A stretch of 64,000 nucleotides of DNA from Bogoriella caseilytica (GTDB taxonomy: Bacteria > Actinomycetota > Actinomycetes > Actinomycetales > Actinomycetaceae): the NCBI RefSeq assembly GCF_003752405.1, contig NZ_RKHK01000001.1, positions 558,001 through 622,000 of the forward strand, read 5' to 3'. Below, in pieces: positions 51,308 through 59,953 of the stretch; the stretch's first letter is position 1; each line of letters opens with the position of its first letter. Both the position numbers and the translations under genes were made by a program. The notes under the pieces were generated by a model, which was not told the DNA's origin, did not search any database, and saw only the letters and a program-made list of their open reading frames with translations.

Positions 51308-52245
51308 GCGGAATCCTCACCGGCCGGGCGTTCAGGGCCCGAGCCGTACTCGACCAGCGCAGTGACATCCAGGCCCTCGGGAACGACGCCCGCGAACAGA
51401 TCCTGCTCCAGCCCTTCTCCAGCCTCCGCCGGAATCCGCGAGCGGGCGACCTCGAACTCCTCGTAGGGCCACACCTCAGCCTCGATGTCACGCGGGACCA
51501 TGAAGAAGAAGCCATCTGGATCGATCTGGGTGGCGTGAGCCCGCAGGGCGTCGTCGCGCTGCGGGAAGTAGTCCGCGCAGCTGATCCGCGCCGTCGGAAC
51601 GCGCTCCGGGCGGCCAGGGCGGCCATCGAGCCACTCGGCGAAGGGAGAGACGAGCCCGCGGGAGTCCATCGCCTCGTGCAGTGCCCGGATCCGGTCGGCA
51701 GAGAAGGAGACGTCGTAGTACAGCTTCTGCACCGCCCATGGTTCCCCGGCCTCCGGGTAGGCCTCGGGGTCCGCGGCCGCCTCATAGGCGGCCATGGAGA
51801 CCTTGTGCACCATGATGTGATCCGGGTGGGGGTACCCGCCGAGCTCGTTGTAGCAGGTCATCACATGCGGGCGGAACTCGCGGATCTGGCGCACCAGGGC
51901 ACCGACGGTGGTCTCCAGGGGCTGCAGGGCGAAGCAGCCCTCCGGCAGCGGCGGCAGCGGGTCCCCCTCGGGCAGACCGGAGTCGACGAAACCGAGCCAC
52001 ACCTGCTCGATGCCCAGCGCGGACGCAGCCGCAGCCATCTCCTTGCGGCGGTAATCAGGGAGGTCCGCGAGGATGTGCGGGTCCTCGGCGAGGCGCGGGT
52101 TGAGGATGTCGCCCCGCTCCCCACCGGTGCAGGTCACTACACGCACGGGGTTCCCTGACGCCGCATAGCGGGCCATGGTGGCGGCACCCTTGCTGGACTC
52201 GTCGTCCGGGTGGGCATGGACTGCCATCAACCGCAGATCGCTCAC
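51304..52245 (-). CDS. mca: Mycothiol conjugate amidase
   Basis: A 313-residue zinc amidase of the LmbE/PIG-L fold. The motifs are 'VHAHPDDESSKGAATMARYAASG' (metal-binding His, Asp, Asp) and 'NELGGYPHPDHIMVHKVSM' (HPDH, His/Asp). It cleaves mycothiol S-conjugates into a mercapturic acid plus GlcN-Ins, which detoxifies electrophiles; the presence of mycothiol marks the organism as an actinobacterium. The small membrane protein gene follows with a 4-nt overlap. Confidence 0.94.
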   Translation of the reverse strand: MSDLRLMAVHAHPDDESSKGAATMARYAASGNPVRVVTCTGGERGDILNPRLAEDPHILADLPDYRRKEMAAAASALGIEQVWLGFVDSGLPEGDPLPPLPEGCFALQPLETTVGALVRQIREFRPHVMTCYNELGGYPHPDHIMVHKVSMAAYEAAADPEAYPEAGEPWAVQKLYYDVSFSADRIRALHEAMDSRGLVSPFAEWLDGRPGRPERVPTARISCADYFPQRDDALRAHATQIDPDGFFFMVPRDIEAEVWPYEEFEVARSRIPAEAGEGLEQDLFAGVVPEGLDVTALVEYGSGPERPAGEDSA

Positions 52246-52326
52246 GTGGATCCCTTCTGCACAAGCTCAAGCGTGAGGCGCGGTCCGAGGTCCCCCTCGT
52301 CCGCGCCATTGCGGGACAATGGTCCC

Positions 52327-52728
52327 ATGACCACGCCCGACCCCGCGATCATGTCGGCCCGATATGGACGTGAGCGGCGGACACCACGCGCCTTTGCCGT
52401 GGCCGGCGTGCTGGCTGGCCTCCTGGTCACCCTCGCCGTGGGCCCCCAGCTCGGAGATCGCAACCCCACCGTCCACGCTGAGCATCTGAGCTACGAGGTC
52501 ATCGACGATGCCACCGTAACCGTGCGCTTCGCCCTGACCACGCGGCCTGGCGTCACCGCCCGGTGCAGCGTGGTCGCCTTCAACGAAGCCCACACCCAGG
52601 TGGGATTCCGCGAGGTCACCATCGGCCCCGTGGCGGAGCGCCGGAGCGCGCACGAGACACAGCTCACCACCAACGAGCACGCCACGACGGGATCCGTGGA
52701 GAATTGCATCGTGGTGGCCGCGGAGTAA
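52327..52728 (+). CDS. DUF4307 domain protein
   Basis: A 133-residue protein from ATG 52327. Residues 20-40 form a membrane segment ('AFAVAGVLAGLLVTLAVGPQLG'); the rest, 'LSYEVIDDATVTVRFALTTRPGVTARCSVVAFNEAHTQVGFREVTIGP', is a predicted extracytoplasmic beta domain. DUF4307 is an actinobacterial family conserved next to mca and greA; function unknown. Divergent from mca and 80 nt upstream of greA. Confidence 0.88.
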   Translation: MTTPDPAIMSARYGRERRTPRAFAVAGVLAGLLVTLAVGPQLGDRNPTVHAEHLSYEVIDDATVTVRFALTTRPGVTARCSVVAFNEAHTQVGFREVTIGPVAERRSAHETQLTTNEHATTGSVENCIVVAAE

Positions 52729-52757
52729 AATAGTCGTTTCGCACCCACAGATGCCCT

Positions 52758-52786
52758 TGCCTCGGTCGCACTCGGCGGCCGAGGCA
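52758..52786 (+). promoter_or_regulatory. Hairpin between DUF4307 and greA
   Basis: TGCCTCGG (52758-52765) and CCGAGGCA (52779-52786) pair perfectly over 8 bp around a 13-nt loop. It may end or attenuate the DUF4307 transcript before greA. Confidence 0.45.
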
Positions 52787-52808
52787 TCGATGTCGATATG
52801 GAGGAATC

Positions 52809-53291
52809 GTGAGCGCGTCAACGACCTGGCTGACCCAGGAGGCTTTCGACCGCCTCCAGGCGGAGCTCGACCACCTCACCACCGAGGGCCGGCACGAGAT
52901 CGCCCAGAAGATCGAAGATGCACGCCAGGAGGGCGACCTCAAGGAGAACGGCGGATACCACGCCGCCCGTGAGGAACAGGCCAAACAAGAGGCACGCATC
53001 ATCCAGCTCACCGAGCTGCTGCGCGATGCCGAGGTCGGCCAGGCGCCCAAGCAGACCGAGGTGGTGGAGTCCGGCACCGTCGTCACCGCCACCATCGCCG
53101 GGCGCAACCTGACCTTCCTGCTCGGCTCGCGCGAGGCCGCCCGGGACCTGGACATCGACGTCTATTCCGAGTCCTCACCGCTCGGTGCGGCCGTTCTGGG
53201 CAAGAAGGCCGGGGAGAAGTCGTCCTACGAGGCTCCCAACGGCTCCACCATCGAGGTCACCGTGGAGAAGGTCGAACCCTTCCAGGGCTGA
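52809..53291 (+). CDS. greA: Transcription elongation factor GreA
   Basis: A 160-residue protein from GTG 52809 with GGAGG upstream (52800-52804). The N-terminal coiled coil with the acidic tip 'DARQEGDLKENGGYHAAREEQ' (D and E residues needed for RNA cleavage) is intact, as is the C-terminal 'SPLGAAVLGKKAGEKSSYEAPNGSTIEVTVEKVEPFQG' domain. The tip has Gly-Gly where Ala-Glu is usual (DLKENAEYHAA). GreA rescues backtracked RNA polymerase. The 36-bp palindrome follows. Confidence 0.96.
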   Translation: MSASTTWLTQEAFDRLQAELDHLTTEGRHEIAQKIEDARQEGDLKENGGYHAAREEQAKQEARIIQLTELLRDAEVGQAPKQTEVVESGTVVTATIAGRNLTFLLGSREAARDLDIDVYSESSPLGAAVLGKKAGEKSSYEAPNGSTIEVTVEKVEPFQG

Positions 53292-53314
53292 TCAACATCA
53301 TCTCGGCCGACGGC

Positions 53315-53350
53315 TCGTGCGCCCACCCGGATATCCGGGTGGGCGCACGA
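53315..53350. terminator. 36-bp perfect palindrome, bidirectional terminator
   Basis: TCGTGCGCCCACCCGGAT (53315-53332) and its exact reverse complement (53333-53350) abut with no loop in the sequence; in RNA the centre would open to a 4-nt loop. It lies between convergent greA and ilvA, 24 nt after greA and 13 nt after ilvA, so it can serve both. Confidence 0.85.
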
Positions 53351-53363
53351 CGTTGCGGGCAAC

Positions 53364-54575
53364 TCAGTGCTCAGCTGCGGAGTATCCGCGGTCACGCAGG
53401 TGGGTGATGACGTCGGCGCAGTGCTCGGGACCCTTGGTCTCCAGGTCCACCGTCACCGCGACCTCGCCGACGGCGAGGTTGGTGGTCGTGCGCGAGTGGG
53501 TGATGTCGATGACGTTGGCCCCGGTGGCGGCCAGCTCGACCAGCAGCGCGGCCAGCGAACCGGGGGTGTCGGTGACGATCACCCGCGCCTTGAGGTAGCG
53601 CCGGACCGCCCTCATGCCGTGGCGGATGCTGCGCAGCAACACCAGGGGGTCGACGTTCCCACCGGAGAGGATCGCCACCACTGGGCCCTCGAAGATGCCG
53701 GGCTCCTCGAGCAGAGCGGCCACGCCGGCGGCGCCGGAGGGCTCCACCACCAGCTTGGCCCGCTCAGCCAGCAGCAGCATGGCGTGGGAGATGAGCTCCT
53801 CGCTCACCGTGTCGACCGAGGCGACGTGATCACGGATCAGACCGAAGGGGACCTCACCGGGCAGGGCGACGGCGATGCCGTCGGCCATGGTCTGCAGCCG
53901 TTCCAGCTGCACCGGGTGCCCGACCGCCAGGGACTCCGGCCAGGCTGCGGCCGATTCGGCCTGCACGCCCACGACCGCGACCTCCGGCCGCACGCTGTGC
54001 ACCGCGGCAGCCACCCCGGCGAGAAGTCCGCCGCCGCCAGTGGGCACCAGGATCGTGCCGACGTCAGGCACCTGGTCGAGGATCTCCAACCCGAGTGTGC
54101 CCTGGCCGGCCACGACGTCCTCGTGGTCGTACGGGTGGATGAAGGTCCGGCCACTCCGCTCGGCGTCCGCCATGGCCACCGTGAGGGCTGCGGCGACGTC
54201 GGGCCCGGAGAGCACCACCTCCGCTCCGTACCTGCGAGTGGCTTCCACCTTGGGCAGGGCGGCGTCCTCGGGCATCACGATGCGAGCAGGGATCCCGAGC
54301 CGCTGGGCGGAGAACGCCACGCCCTGGGCGTGATTGCCTGCGGAGGCCGCCACCACACCCTGCTGCTTCTCCTCATCGCTCAATCGGCTCAGCCGGGTGA
54401 AGGCACCACGCAGCTTGAACGATCCCGTCGTCTGCAGGTTCTCGGCCTTGAGCAGCACCGGCACCCCCGCGATCTCGCTCAGGTGCGGGCTGCGCACCAT
54501 GGGGGTCTGGTGGACCACACCATCGATCTGCTGAGCTGCCGCCGCGAAGGTGGCATGGTCGAAGGCGTAGGGCAT
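53364..54575 (-). CDS. ilvA: Threonine ammonia-lyase (threonine dehydratase)
   Basis: A 403-residue PLP enzyme. The Schiff-base Lys is in 'GSFKLRGAFTRLS' (residue 54) and the phosphate-binding loop is 'PTGGGGLLAGVAAAVH'. The C-terminal 80 residues (about 322-403, 'KARVIVTDTPGSLAALLVELAATGANVIDITHSRTTTNLAVGEVAVTVDLETKGPEHCADVITHLRDRGY') form one ACT domain, as in TD-type 1 (IlvA-like or catabolic) enzymes. It makes 2-oxobutanoate from threonine, the first step to isoleucine. The ATG shares TGATG with the stop of the upstream AI-2E exporter gene, so they are translationally coupled. Confidence 0.94.
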   Translation of the reverse strand: MPYAFDHATFAAAAQQIDGVVHQTPMVRSPHLSEIAGVPVLLKAENLQTTGSFKLRGAFTRLSRLSDEEKQQGVVAASAGNHAQGVAFSAQRLGIPARIVMPEDAALPKVEATRRYGAEVVLSGPDVAAALTVAMADAERSGRTFIHPYDHEDVVAGQGTLGLEILDQVPDVGTILVPTGGGGLLAGVAAAVHSVRPEVAVVGVQAESAAAWPESLAVGHPVQLERLQTMADGIAVALPGEVPFGLIRDHVASVDTVSEELISHAMLLLAERAKLVVEPSGAAGVAALLEEPGIFEGPVVAILSGGNVDPLVLLRSIRHGMRAVRRYLKARVIVTDTPGSLAALLVELAATGANVIDITHSRTTTNLAVGEVAVTVDLETKGPEHCADVITHLRDRGYSAAEH

Positions 54576-56032
54576 CAGCGTCCCGGCTCCGGGGGGTCAG
54601 CATCAGCGTCGGGTCCGCTGGGCTTGCCGGACTGCGTGCCCGGCGACGGGGAGCCTTCCTCGGGGGTGTCCCAGGACAGGTCACGGCGCGGCATGTCCTG
54701 CACCACGGTGGCCTGGCCGGAGCCCGCCACCCCGACGGACTGGGAGGCGCCCACACTCGCAGTGTCGGAGGGGGCGTCTTCCGCGAGGTGCTCGTCCGCG
54801 GGCCCGGCGCCGGCCGGCGAGAGTTCATAGCTACCGGGCGGTCCGCCGGGCCTGACGTCGGCCTTGGCGAGATTCGGGTACTTGTCCCGGCCGTAGAGAT
54901 ACAGCATCACCGTGTTGATGGTGGCCACCACCGGCACCGCGAAGATGGCCCCGAGCAGGCCTGCGATGCCGGTACCGGCGGTCACGGCGAGCACGATGGC
55001 CAGTGGGTGCACGGCCAGGGCACTGCCCTGCAGCCACGGCTGGAGGATGTTCGATTCCGCCTGCTGCACCAGCAGCACGGCTCCGGCCATGATCAAGGCG
55101 ATCAACGGCCCCTGGTCCACCAGTGCGACGGCGATCGCGACGGCCCCGGAGAGGACCGCGCCGAGGATGGGGATGAAGGAGAGCAGGAACACCAGGATCA
55201 TGATGGGCAGCACCAAGGGCACGCCGAGGAGCACGGCGGCCAGGCCGATGCCGAGCGCGTCCACCGCGGCGACGATGATCTGGGTCCGGGTGTACTTCCC
55301 GAGGGTCACCCAGCCGCGGATACCTGCCTCGTTGATCCGATCCCGCGCGGGCGCCGGCGCCAGGCGAACGAACCAGTGCCAGATCGAACGCCCGTCCTTG
55401 AGCAGGAAGAACAGGGTGAACAGCGCCAGCACGGTGCCGGTGATGAGCGAGAAGCCAGAGGCTGCTGCTCCGGCCGCACCGCGGCCGATGGCGGCGGCGT
55501 TCTCCTGGATCTGATCGAGGCCCTCGTCGATCCAGCCCTGCATCATCTCTTCGTCGACGTTGATGGGCAATTCGTCGATCCAGGCGATGACGTCGTTGAC
55601 CGCCACCAAGAAGTTGTCGGCCAGCTGGCCGAAGCCTTGGATGATGGACTGCCCGGCGATGGTCAGGAGCCCCACCACGACCACGAGCATGCCGAGCACG
55701 GCAACGATGGAGGCCAGCGCCGCGGGAAATCGCAGCACGCGGCGCATCCAGCCAGCGATCGGTTCTAGGAGGACACCCAGCAGCATGGCCACCAGGAAGG
55801 CTGAGACAATCGTGGAGAAGGTGATGATGAGGTAACCGATCAGCGCCAGCACCGCGGCGATCACGATCATGCGCCACGACCAGCCCCCGGCGACCTCCAG
55901 CGTGCGCGGGATGCCGTTCTCCATGCTCCGTCCACTGCGGGGCGCGTGCACCACCTCTTCGGTGGCGACCCGGCTGTCCCGCAGATCGCCGGCGCGGCGG
56001 AAGCGATGCCGGAACTTACTGATGGTGCTCAT
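54575..56032 (-). CDS. AI-2E family transporter
   Basis: A 485-residue protein from ATG 56032. It has a charged N-terminus, about eight hydrophobic segments between residues 50 and 390, and a Pro/Gly/Asp-rich cytoplasmic tail. 'FLLKDGRSIWHWFVRLAPAPARDRINEAGIRGWVTLGKYTRTQIIVAAVDALGIGLAAVLLGVPLVLPIMILVFLLSFIPILGAVLSGAVAIAVALVDQGPLIALIMAGAVLLVQQAESNILQPWLQG' is diagnostic of the AI-2E/UPF0118 family; some members export small molecules or move Na+. Its stop overlaps the ilvA start by one base, an unusual pairing. Confidence 0.92.
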   Translation of the reverse strand: MSTISKFRHRFRRAGDLRDSRVATEEVVHAPRSGRSMENGIPRTLEVAGGWSWRMIVIAAVLALIGYLIITFSTIVSAFLVAMLLGVLLEPIAGWMRRVLRFPAALASIVAVLGMLVVVVGLLTIAGQSIIQGFGQLADNFLVAVNDVIAWIDELPINVDEEMMQGWIDEGLDQIQENAAAIGRGAAGAAASGFSLITGTVLALFTLFFLLKDGRSIWHWFVRLAPAPARDRINEAGIRGWVTLGKYTRTQIIVAAVDALGIGLAAVLLGVPLVLPIMILVFLLSFIPILGAVLSGAVAIAVALVDQGPLIALIMAGAVLLVQQAESNILQPWLQGSALAVHPLAIVLAVTAGTGIAGLLGAIFAVPVVATINTVMLYLYGRDKYPNLAKADVRPGGPPGSYELSPAGAGPADEHLAEDAPSDTASVGASQSVGVAGSGQATVVQDMPRRDLSWDTPEEGSPSPGTQSGKPSGPDADADPPEPGR

Positions 56033-56339
56033 CCTCGGCGCATCTCCATGTTCGTTCTGCCGACCCGAGGCCGAGTGAGCCGCCCCAGGGCGCCGGAGCA
56101 TGCCCGGCGTGCCCACCATAAGGTGTGCACGCCTTGTGCTGCGCCCTGACCAGCGGGGAAGTGTCAAGCTAGGCGCAGTGTTATCGCTTGTGCGAGGACT
56201 GAGTGCATGGCGCGGTGGTCGCCTGATGGTGAGGTTCGCCTCGGAGGCGCAGCCCGGGAAACCGGTGCCCCACCCACAACGCTGGTGCCCCACGACAACG
56301 CAGACGGTGCCACGAGGCACCACAGATGAGGAGGATGAG

Positions 56340-57062
56340 ATGGCGACCGATCGTGCCACCCGAAAGACCACGCCGGTGACGCCCGAGGAGGCGCTGCCGG
56401 GCCGGAGCGCGAGCCCTTTCCTGGTGCCACAGCACCACGAGGTGCTCCCGGCGCCATTGCAGGGCCCGTGGCCCGAGGATGCCGAGGTGCTCTTTGTGGC
56501 CATGGGGTGCTTCTGGGGTGCCGAGCGCATCTTCTGGCAGCAGCCCGGCGTCATCTCGACCGCTGCCGGTTACCTCGGTGGGTACACCGCCTTCCCCACC
56601 TACGAGGAGACGTGCACCGGTCGCACCGGGCACACCGAAGCCGTCCAGGTGGTTTACGACCCCAGCGAGACCTCTGCCGAACTCCTCCTGAAGGCCTTCT
56701 GGGAGAACCACGACCCCACCACCGCGAACCGCCAGGGCAACGACGTGGGCACCCAGTACCGATCCGGGATCTACTGGACCTCCGCCGAGCAGGAGCGGGC
56801 CGCGCTACTCACCCGGGAGGCCTTCCAGGCGGTGTTGCAGAAACACGGTCACGGCGAGATCGTCACCGAGATCATCCCCCTCACGGAGGCCGGAGACGGC
56901 ACCTTCTACTACGCCGAGGATTACCACCAGCAGTACCTGCACAAGAACCCCGGCGGCTACTGCAACCACGGCTTCAAGGGCATGACCTGCCCGGTGGGCC
57001 TGGTGCGCCAGGACCAGCTGCCCAGCCAGCAGGAAATCATGGAGGCCGCCCAGCGGAGCTAG
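56340..57062 (+). CDS. msrA: Peptide methionine (S)-S-oxide reductase
   Basis: A 240-residue protein from ATG 56340 with GAGGAGG five bases upstream. '[56 protein letters not shown]' carries the catalytic Cys (near residue 56) and substrate Glu/Trp. '[14 protein letters not shown]' and '[29 protein letters not shown]' (resolving cysteines) are typical. It repairs oxidised methionine with thioredoxin. The N-terminal 45 residues are longer than the E. coli core. Confidence 0.95.
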   Translation: MATDRATRKTTPVTPEEALPGRSASPFLVPQHHEVLPAPLQGPWPEDAEVLFVAMGCFWGAERIFWQQPGVISTAAGYLGGYTAFPTYEETCTGRTGHTEAVQVVYDPSETSAELLLKAFWENHDPTTANRQGNDVGTQYRSGIYWTSAEQERAALLTREAFQAVLQKHGHGEIVTEIIPLTEAGDGTFYYAEDYHQQYLHKNPGGYCNHGFKGMTCPVGLVRQDQLPSQQEIMEAAQRS

Positions 57063-57214
57063 TGCCGGCGCCGCCTGCGGGTGGGGTCGCATGTGCTGCG
57101 GGCGGGCGCTGAGGGCGGCGCCGCCGGAACTGGGGGCGAGGTCGGGGGCCGCGTGTGCTGGGCGGCGGGAGCTGAGGCGAGCAGCCCGCTCGACGGCGAG
57201 GCCCTCCCCGTCGA

Positions 57215-57943
57215 CTACATGGGGTAAACCGTCACGCCGAGGGCGTGGGTCACCGCCCGGTCGTCACCGAGCTGGGCGGCACCGCCGGTGATCTCCTCGA
57301 GCATCTCGCGCGGCAGCGGGTGACCCTCGCCCAGTTCTGCCAGATAGCCCTCATGCGCCTCCAAGGACGCGATCGCACGCTCCAGTGACTCGCCGGTGAC
57401 GTCGATGAGTTCCGCGGCCGGCCCGCCGACGACGACGAGCCTGCTGACCCCCCATGCGTGGAGGCCGGAGTCGTGCAGGTCGCGGAAGAGCCAGGGGTTG
57501 TCCGCGTCCCGGATGGCGTCGATCGTGGCCACCCCGGTGGCGCGGTGATCGGCATGATTGAGGCCCCATTCGACCTCCAGCTGCCAGGTGGGCACCACCA
57601 CGGTGTCGGGGCGGAACTCCCGGATCCTCTTCGCAATGAGCCGGCGGGTCTGCAGGTCAGCCTCAAGCAGGCCGTCGGGGAGGTCGAGGATGCTGAGATC
57701 CGCGACCCCGACGGCGGCGCAGGCGGCTCGCTGTTCCGCCGCGCGCAGGGGCGCGACCTCCTCTGGCGGCTGGCTGCGCATCCCCGCCTCGCCGGCGGTC
57801 AGCAACAGGTACGAGACGTCGACGCCGCGCGCGACCCATCGGGCGACGGCCGCTGAGGCGCCGTACTCGAGGTCGTCGGGATGAGCCGCCACGCAGAGTA
57901 CCCGTTTGAGGTCCGCATCATCGAAGTAGGGGAGCTTGCTCAT
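57215..57943 (-). CDS. PIG-L family deacetylase
   Basis: A 242-residue protein from ATG 57943 (MSKLPYFDDADLKRVLCVAAHPDDLEYGASA). The zinc site is 'AAHPDDLEYG' and 'GLNHADHRATG' (His, Asp, Asp, His). 'VVPTWQLEVEWGLNHADHRATGVATIDAIRDA' is the family pattern. Such enzymes remove N-acetyl groups from sugars, including mycothiol precursors; the substrate here is unknown. It is divergent from the DUF222 copy 2 gene, and the intergenic region holds both damage-type promoter elements. Confidence 0.9.
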   Translation of the reverse strand: MSKLPYFDDADLKRVLCVAAHPDDLEYGASAAVARWVARGVDVSYLLLTAGEAGMRSQPPEEVAPLRAAEQRAACAAVGVADLSILDLPDGLLEADLQTRRLIAKRIREFRPDTVVVPTWQLEVEWGLNHADHRATGVATIDAIRDADNPWLFRDLHDSGLHAWGVSRLVVVGGPAAELIDVTGESLERAIASLEAHEGYLAELGEGHPLPREMLEEITGGAAQLGDDRAVTHALGVTVYPM

Positions 57944-57981
57944 ACCTACGAGCCTAGGGGGTTCGCAAGGCCGGCGGGCAG

Positions 57982-58003
57982 TGTCGGGGGTCGTCGATAT
58001 GGT
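57982..58003 (+). promoter_or_regulatory. RecA-NDp/PafBC-like damage promoter motif upstream of DUF222 copy 2
   Basis: TGTCGGGG (57982-57989), an 8-nt spacer, then TATGGT (57998-58003) match tTGTCRGTG-N8-TAnnnT with one internal mismatch plus the first T. The element begins 121 nt before the ATG at 58103, compared with 124 nt for copy 1. The conserved position supports function. Confidence 0.4.
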
Positions 58004-58037
58004 GGCGCCGGACCAGTCTGCACGGTAGGGTCTTGCC

Positions 58038-58067
58038 GACTTTCCCGCGGAAATATGCGGGAAAGTC
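58038..58067. promoter_or_regulatory. Inverted repeat just upstream of the copy-2 -35
   Basis: GACTTTCCCGC (58038-58048) and GCGGGAAAGTC (58057-58067) pair perfectly around GGAAATAT and end at the -35 of the LexA-box promoter. Copy 1 keeps the right half (TGCGGGAAAGTC) but not the left. It may be a second regulator site. Confidence 0.55.
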
Positions 58068-58096
58068 TTGATATCGAACGCCTGTTCGGGTACCGT
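58068..58096 (+). promoter_or_regulatory. LexA-box promoter, leaderless, of DUF222/HNH copy 2
   Basis: -35 TTGATA (58068-58073), a 17-bp spacer, -10 TACCGT (58091-58096), then 6 nt to ATG 58103. The spacer holds TCGAACGCCTGTTCGG (58074-58089), 11 of 12 defined positions of TCGAAC-N4-GTTCGA. The geometry is identical to copy 1 (same spacer length and same -10-to-ATG distance). Confidence 0.82.
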
Positions 58097-58102
58097 AGGA
58101 GT

Positions 58103-59911
58103 ATGGCGGGGCAGGCAGATCACAGTCCGGGCGAGGAGAGTCCTCAGCCCGGGCCCAGCGTGCCGGCATCGCTGCGGACCACCTTGCTGCCCGAGCGCGT
58201 GCGCGGTTCGGTGGAGTGGGCGCGTGCCGTGGCAGCGGACCGGCTCGACGCGATGTTCGCAGACGAGCTTGCCGACGTCCCTGGCGGGCCTGATCTGGGA
58301 TATGTCCTGGAGGCTGCGCACGAATCACGCTGCCATGAGGCCTCCTTGCTCGAGGCGGTCGCTGCCTGCGAGCGCGTGGCTTCCTGGGCGCAGGCGAAAC
58401 AGGCGGCTTACTTGCAGGAGCTCGGCCGCAGGCGCCGCGACCGCGCGGCTATGAGCAGCGCGCTGGACGTGACCGAGGACTCCCGGGCCGATCAGGCCGA
58501 GGCCGCCGAGGTGGGCTCGCGCTTGGCGATCACCCCTCGGGCCGCACGGGCCAGAATCGATCTGGCCGACGCTCTCGATGAGTTCCCCATGGTCCATGAC
58601 GCTCTCGGCAGTGGGCGGATCGATGCCCGCAAGGCCGAGGTACTCACGCAGCGCCCACCAGGCCTCGGGCGCGGAGATCACCTGCACATCGTGGACACCC
58701 TGCTGCCGTGGGCGCCTCGGCTCACCGTGCCCGCACTGAAGCGGCGCATCGCCAAGCTGGTGATCGAGTTCGCGCCGGAGACGGCTCATGAGAGGCAGCG
58801 CGAGGCCTACACCGACCGCTGCGTCTCGCTTGAAGCAGCCGGCGACGGTATGGCCTGGCTGACCGCCTACCTCCGTGCCGACGACGCGATCGCCGTCCGG
58901 CGCACGCTGGATCGGCTCGCGGGTACGACCTCGAGGGTCGAGCGAGCCGGCCGCCGGCCCTCCGGCTCGCCGGATCCCACCACGGCACGCAGCCTCGACC
59001 AGCTACGCGCGGATGCCTTCGTCTCCGCCTTCGAGAGGCTCGGGGATGACGCCGGGTGCGGCGTCTCGGCGAGCGGCGGGTCCACGGCTGCGTCTGCCCG
59101 AGGTGGGCGCGCCGGCCCGGTGCGACGCCGCGCTCGCCACATGGCCATCAACCTCACAGTCTCCGCCGCGACTGTGGCCGGGCTCGACGACTCCCCCGCC
59201 GAGCTGGCCGGATACGGGGCCATTCCCGCCCCGCTGGCGCGCGAGATCCTTGCCGAGGCAGCCTCCGCGCATGCCGTCCGTGACACCCCGGGGCCGCAGA
59301 TCCGCTACCTCACACTCGACCCGAACGGTCAGCTCACCGCTCCCAGCACGCACGCGTACCGGCCCGGAGCCCAGCTCACGCGAGCGGTGACCAGCCAGGA
59401 GCAGTACTGCACCTTCCCTGGCTGTGGCATGCCGGCCTGCTATGCCGACCTCGATCACATCGAGCCGTACGACACGCAGCGTGCCCAACCCGGAAAGGAC
59501 CAGGCGGGAGAGCACCAGACCCGACTGGCAAACCTCCAGCCCCTGTGCCGAACCCATCACCATCTCAAGACCCGCGGGCTGTGGACCACGCGGCGAGAAG
59601 CCGATGGCACCCTCACCTGGACATCCACGCGGACCGGTCACGAGTACCGCCACCGCGGCGAGCCTCCACCTGGTGCGCCGCCCATACCTGCACCGCCGCC
59701 CGTGGCGAGCCGGGCCGCTGACCGGGCCACCTCACCGCCCGAGGCTCCATCCACGTCGGCCCTGCCTCCCGCCTGGTCCGCTCTGGCTCATCCTCCGGGG
59801 CACACGGCGATGCCCGGAGGCGCCCGTCCACCAGGCATCGTCACCCCGCGCGAGCGGGTGATTCTCGACGCGCCCGCATCCCGTGAGGTGCAAGACCTCG
59901 ACCCGCGCTGA
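58103..59911 (+). CDS. DUF222 / HNH endonuclease, copy 2
   Basis: A 602-residue protein. ATG 58103 is chosen because it follows the -10 by 6 nt and the N-terminus (MAGQADHSPGEESPQPGPS) resembles that of copy 1; the frame is open upstream. The DUF222 region covers about residues 30-330, and the HNH nuclease includes CTFPGC from residue 436, 'ADLDHIEPY' and 'NLQPLCRTHHHLKTRGLWTTRREADGTLTWTS'. The Pro-rich tail lies beyond residue 520. DNA identity with copy 1 is roughly three quarters over the aligned core by eye. Predicted HNH endonuclease of the actinobacterial 13E12 group, expected to be induced by DNA damage. Confidence 0.93.
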   Translation: MAGQADHSPGEESPQPGPSVPASLRTTLLPERVRGSVEWARAVAADRLDAMFADELADVPGGPDLGYVLEAAHESRCHEASLLEAVAACERVASWAQAKQAAYLQELGRRRRDRAAMSSALDVTEDSRADQAEAAEVGSRLAITPRAARARIDLADALDEFPMVHDALGSGRIDARKAEVLTQRPPGLGRGDHLHIVDTLLPWAPRLTVPALKRRIAKLVIEFAPETAHERQREAYTDRCVSLEAAGDGMAWLTAYLRADDAIAVRRTLDRLAGTTSRVERAGRRPSGSPDPTTARSLDQLRADAFVSAFERLGDDAGCGVSASGGSTAASARGGRAGPVRRRARHMAINLTVSAATVAGLDDSPAELAGYGAIPAPLAREILAEAASAHAVRDTPGPQIRYLTLDPNGQLTAPSTHAYRPGAQLTRAVTSQEQYCTFPGCGMPACYADLDHIEPYDTQRAQPGKDQAGEHQTRLANLQPLCRTHHHLKTRGLWTTRREADGTLTWTSTRTGHEYRHRGEPPPGAPPIPAPPPVASRAADRATSPPEAPSTSALPPAWSALAHPPGHTAMPGGARPPGIVTPRERVILDAPASREVQDLDPR

Positions 59912-59953
59912 CTCTCCTCCGTTTTTTGAGCCATCAACCGATACGCTCAGGCC

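Noticed and set aside
57063-57214. Imperfect GC-rich repeats (GGCGCCGCC, GTGTGCTG) after msrA
   Set aside because: They are degenerate and close to what is expected of very G+C-rich intergenic DNA; no CRISPR-like spacing.
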